This document shows, piece after piece, positions 6,983 to 8,907 of a stretch of DNA of 8,907 nucleotides. The notes under the pieces are model-generated. The model worked only from the letters and a program-made list of their open reading frames with translations, had not been told where the DNA came from and did no database searches. The stretch lies in NCBI GenBank assembly GCA_003161835.1, contig PMNO01000594.1, positions 1,550 through 10,456 of the forward strand. The letters run 5' to 3'. Source of the stretch: Myxococcales bacterium (GTDB lineage: Bacteria; Myxococcota_A; Polyangia; Fen-1088). The position numbers and the translations under genes were made by a program. How positions within the stretch are numbered: position 1 is the stretch's first letter; each line of letters opens with the position of its first letter.

Positions 6983-8907
6983 GTGTTGCTCCGCTCCGCC
7001 CCGACCTCCCCCTCCAATCACCCTGGCCCGCACCCCAGCGCGTCAGCGGCCATCGCGCGCGCGCAACGCCTCTCCATTCGAGCTCGCCTGAAGGGCGAGG
7101 TTGGGTTGCTGATGCTCGGTGGCGTGTGTCTGGCGGGCACCAACGCGCTCGGGATGACGATTCCCTGGCTCTTGAAGTCGGCGGTCGATGCGCTGCGCGC
7201 GCTGCACCCGGAGGCCGCGACGGTCCGGGAGGCCGCCGCCGCCGCGTTCAGAGTGGTCGCGCGCGATGCGGGTTGGATCGCGCTGGCGGCCATCGGCCAG
7301 GCAGCCATCCGGACGGTATCGCGGGTCTTGATCTTCAACGCCGGGCGGAACATCGAATTCGGCCTGCGCCGTGATCTCTTCCGACATCTGTGTCGCCTGG
7401 ATCCTGGCTTTTACCGCCGGAACGCCACCGGCGATGTCATGTCCCGCATGACCAACGATCTGTCCGCGGTGCGCATGTTGTTCGGGCCGGGGATCTTGAA
7501 TGTCGCCAACACCCTGATGGTGTACACGGTGGGGATCTGGCTGCTCACGCATCTCAACCCGCGCTTGACGGTGATCGCGCTCGTGCCCTACCCGGCCCTG
7601 ATCTTCGCGGCGCGCCTGTGGAGCCGGCGCATTTACAGCTCCAGCCGCGCGATGCAGGAACAGTTGGGAACGCTCTCGACCACGCTGCAAGAGGACCTGG
7701 CCGGTATCGCGGTGGTGAAGAACTATTGCCTGGAAAGCCAGCGGCAGGCGGGATTCGCGCGACAGAGCCAGGTCTACCTGGATTGCGCGCTGTCGCTCGC
7801 ACGCACGCGCGGCAGCCTGACGCCGCTGTTCGCGGTCATCGGCGCGATGGGAACCTTGATCGTCTTGTGGGCTGGCGGACGTGAAGTGATCGCGGGGCGG
7901 ATGACCCTGGGGGCGCTGGTGGCGTTCAACGCGTATCTGGCTTACCTCTCGTTTCCCACCATCGCGCTCGGCTGGATTCTGGCGGTGTGGCAGCGCGGTC
8001 TCGCGGCGTGGGTGCGCGTGCGCGATCTGTTGGCCACCGAACCCGCCATCACGGATCCCGCCACCGATTTCCCGGCGAATTCCGGCGCGCAATCCAGCGC
8101 CCCGCCCGCACCCACGCCTACTCGTCCGGCGCCATCGGAGGCACCGGCGGCGGCATCCTTGCGCATCCGCGCGCTGTCCTGGGCACAGGACGATCGCACG
8201 ATCCTGGATCGGGTGTCGCTGGAGATCCCCGCCGGGGGCACCCTGGCCATCGTCGGTCCGACGGGCTCCGGAAAGACCACGCTCGTGGATGCGGTTCCAC
8301 GCCTGTGGAACGTGCCGCCCGGCACGGTCTTCGTCGGCGATAGGGATGTCCACGATCTGCCGCTCGCCTCGCTCCGCTCGATGATCGGATACGCGCCCCA
8401 GGAGGCGTTCTTGTTTTCGGCCAGCGTCAGCGAAAACGTGGCGTTCGGTATTCCGGCCGGTGTCCCGCTCGAGGAGCGGACGGAGCGAGTTGCCAACGCC
8501 GTGCTGGCGGCCGGCCTCGGCCCCGACCTGGCCATCTTGCCCCACGGGATCGATACCGTGGTCGGCGAGCGTGGCATCACGCTATCGGGCGGGCAACGGC
8601 AGCGGGTGGCCCTGGCCCGCGCGCTCGCGACCTCCCCGCGCATCTTGATTCTCGACGATTCGCTGTCGTCGGTCGATGCCCAGACGGAACGAGACATCCT
8701 GTCGCGGCTGCGGCCGATCCTGCGCGGGCGCACCTCGATCCTGGTGTCGCACCGGGTCGCGGCGGTGCGCGAGGCGGACCAGATCGTGGTGCTGGACGCA
8801 GGCCGCATCGCCGAGCGCGGGACCCACGACGAACTGCTGGCGCTGCAGGGGGTCTACGCCACGCTGTATCGGGAACAGCTGGCAGCCGAAGCCCTCGGGA
8901 GCGACCC
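6983..8907 (+). CDS. ABC exporter half-transporter, MdlA/BmrC-like, 3' end cut by window
   Basis: This is a fused membrane-ATPase half-transporter of the multidrug/lipid exporter type; 641 codons are visible and the end is probably only a few codons away. Numbering is from GTG 6983. Six membrane segments lie near residues 42-64, 96-118, 172-191, 196-210, 282-303 and 309-336. The family motif F-Y-x-x-x-x-T-G-D is at 143-151. The ATPase domain has Walker A GPTGSGKTT (425-433), Q-loop Q473, signature LSGGQ (534-538), Walker B ILILDD (D558), D-loop SSVD (562-565) and switch H590. The residue after Walker B is D559 in place of the catalytic Glu, as in the degenerate subunit of heterodimers such as TM287/288 and BmrC/BmrD. 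It should therefore pair with a second half-transporter. The substrate cannot be inferred. The start is uncertain: the frame is bounded by TGA at 6968-6970, no ATG occurs before 7112, and that ATG falls at the edge of the first membrane helix, so GTG 6983 (or TTG 6986) is preferred. Confidence 0.92.
   Translation, partial: MLLRSAPTSPSNHPGPHPSASAAIARAQRLSIRARLKGEVGLLMLGGVCLAGTNALGMTIPWLLKSAVDALRALHPEAATVREAAAAAFRVVARDAGWIALAAIGQAAIRTVSRVLIFNAGRNIEFGLRRDLFRHLCRLDPGFYRRNATGDVMSRMTNDLSAVRMLFGPGILNVANTLMVYTVGIWLLTHLNPRLTVIALVPYPALIFAARLWSRRIYSSSRAMQEQLGTLSTTLQEDLAGIAVVKNYCLESQRQAGFARQSQVYLDCALSLARTRGSLTPLFAVIGAMGTLIVLWAGGREVIAGRMTLGALVAFNAYLAYLSFPTIALGWILAVWQRGLAAWVRVRDLLATEPAITDPATDFPANSGAQSSAPPAPTPTRPAPSEAPAAASLRIRALSWAQDDRTILDRVSLEIPAGGTLAIVGPTGSGKTTLVDAVPRLWNVPPGTVFVGDRDVHDLPLASLRSMIGYAPQEAFLFSASVSENVAFGIPAGVPLEERTERVANAVLAAGLGPDLAILPHGIDTVVGERGITLSGGQRQRVALARALATSPRILILDDSLSSVDAQTERDILSRLRPILRGRTSILVSHRVAAVREADQIVVLDAGRIAERGTHDELLALQGVYATLYREQLAAEALGSD
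8036..8158 (+). other. Pro/Ala-rich linker between membrane and ATPase domains
   Basis: Residues about 352-392 of the exporter, between the end of the last membrane helix extension (VRVRDLLA) and the first ATPase strand (LRIRALSW), are rich in Pro, Ala, Ser and Thr, for example SSAPPAPTPTRPAPSEAP. This looks disordered and is longer than the short connector I recall for E. coli MdlA. The reading frame is intact across it. It is most likely a flexible spacer, a common embellishment in high-GC proteins. Confidence 0.65.

Noticed and set aside
6964..7374. GTG-started plus-strand frame directly after the SD-like site, in a different phase from the exporter
   Set aside because: Its translation is Arg/Gly/Pro-rich without hydrophobic segments, while the neighbouring phase encodes the expected exporter N-terminus and first two membrane helices.
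7043..8545. 500-codon minus-strand frame opposite the ABC exporter
   Set aside because: The plus strand has every ABC exporter motif in order. The antisense product is rich in His/Arg/Gln with no motif, so it is a shadow.

Overview
The window is GC-rich, with strong third-position G/C bias. It holds two divergent genes, and both run off the window edges. There are no RNA genes, insertion sequences, CRISPR repeats or plasmid functions that I can see. The most likely source is a large-genome, high-GC bacterium of the Myxococcota / former Deltaproteobacteria type, where very long tetratricopeptide-repeat (TPR) proteins with this 'RW-x-x-L' repeat style are common. That assignment is inference from gene style only; there is no marker gene here.

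Positions 1-6871 (minus strand) are one uninterrupted reading frame of 2290 codons. It starts at an ATG at 6871 and is still open at the left edge. It encodes a giant, apparently cytoplasmic solenoid protein made almost entirely of degenerate TPR-like helical hairpins. The larger repeating unit is about 71-72 residues (roughly 215 bp), with a few longer units and a glycine-rich break near residues 1800-1812. No catalytic domain is visible in the part present. Because the frame has no stop inside the window, this dominant gene is easily missed, and many shorter open frames on both strands are its shadows.

Positions 6872-6982 are a 111-bp divergent intergenic region. It holds a perfect 12-bp palindrome (6893-6904) containing a TATAGT hexamer on each strand. 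A plausible sigma-70-like promoter for the TPR gene (TTGAAC, 18-bp spacer, TATAGT) uses it, and a Shine-Dalgarno-like AGGTGGTGA lies just before the rightward gene.

Positions 6983-8907 (plus strand) are a nearly complete ABC exporter half-transporter (membrane domain plus ATPase domain), close in motif pattern to MdlA / BmrC / TM287. The catalytic glutamate after Walker B is replaced by aspartate. That is typical of the degenerate subunit of heterodimeric exporters, so a partner half-transporter is predicted just beyond the right edge.

Nothing in the sequence ties the two genes functionally except the shared control region. I do not see a clearly new multi-gene system. The points most worth checking are the giant TPR array and its unseen C-terminus, the palindromic divergent promoter, and the predicted heterodimeric exporter.
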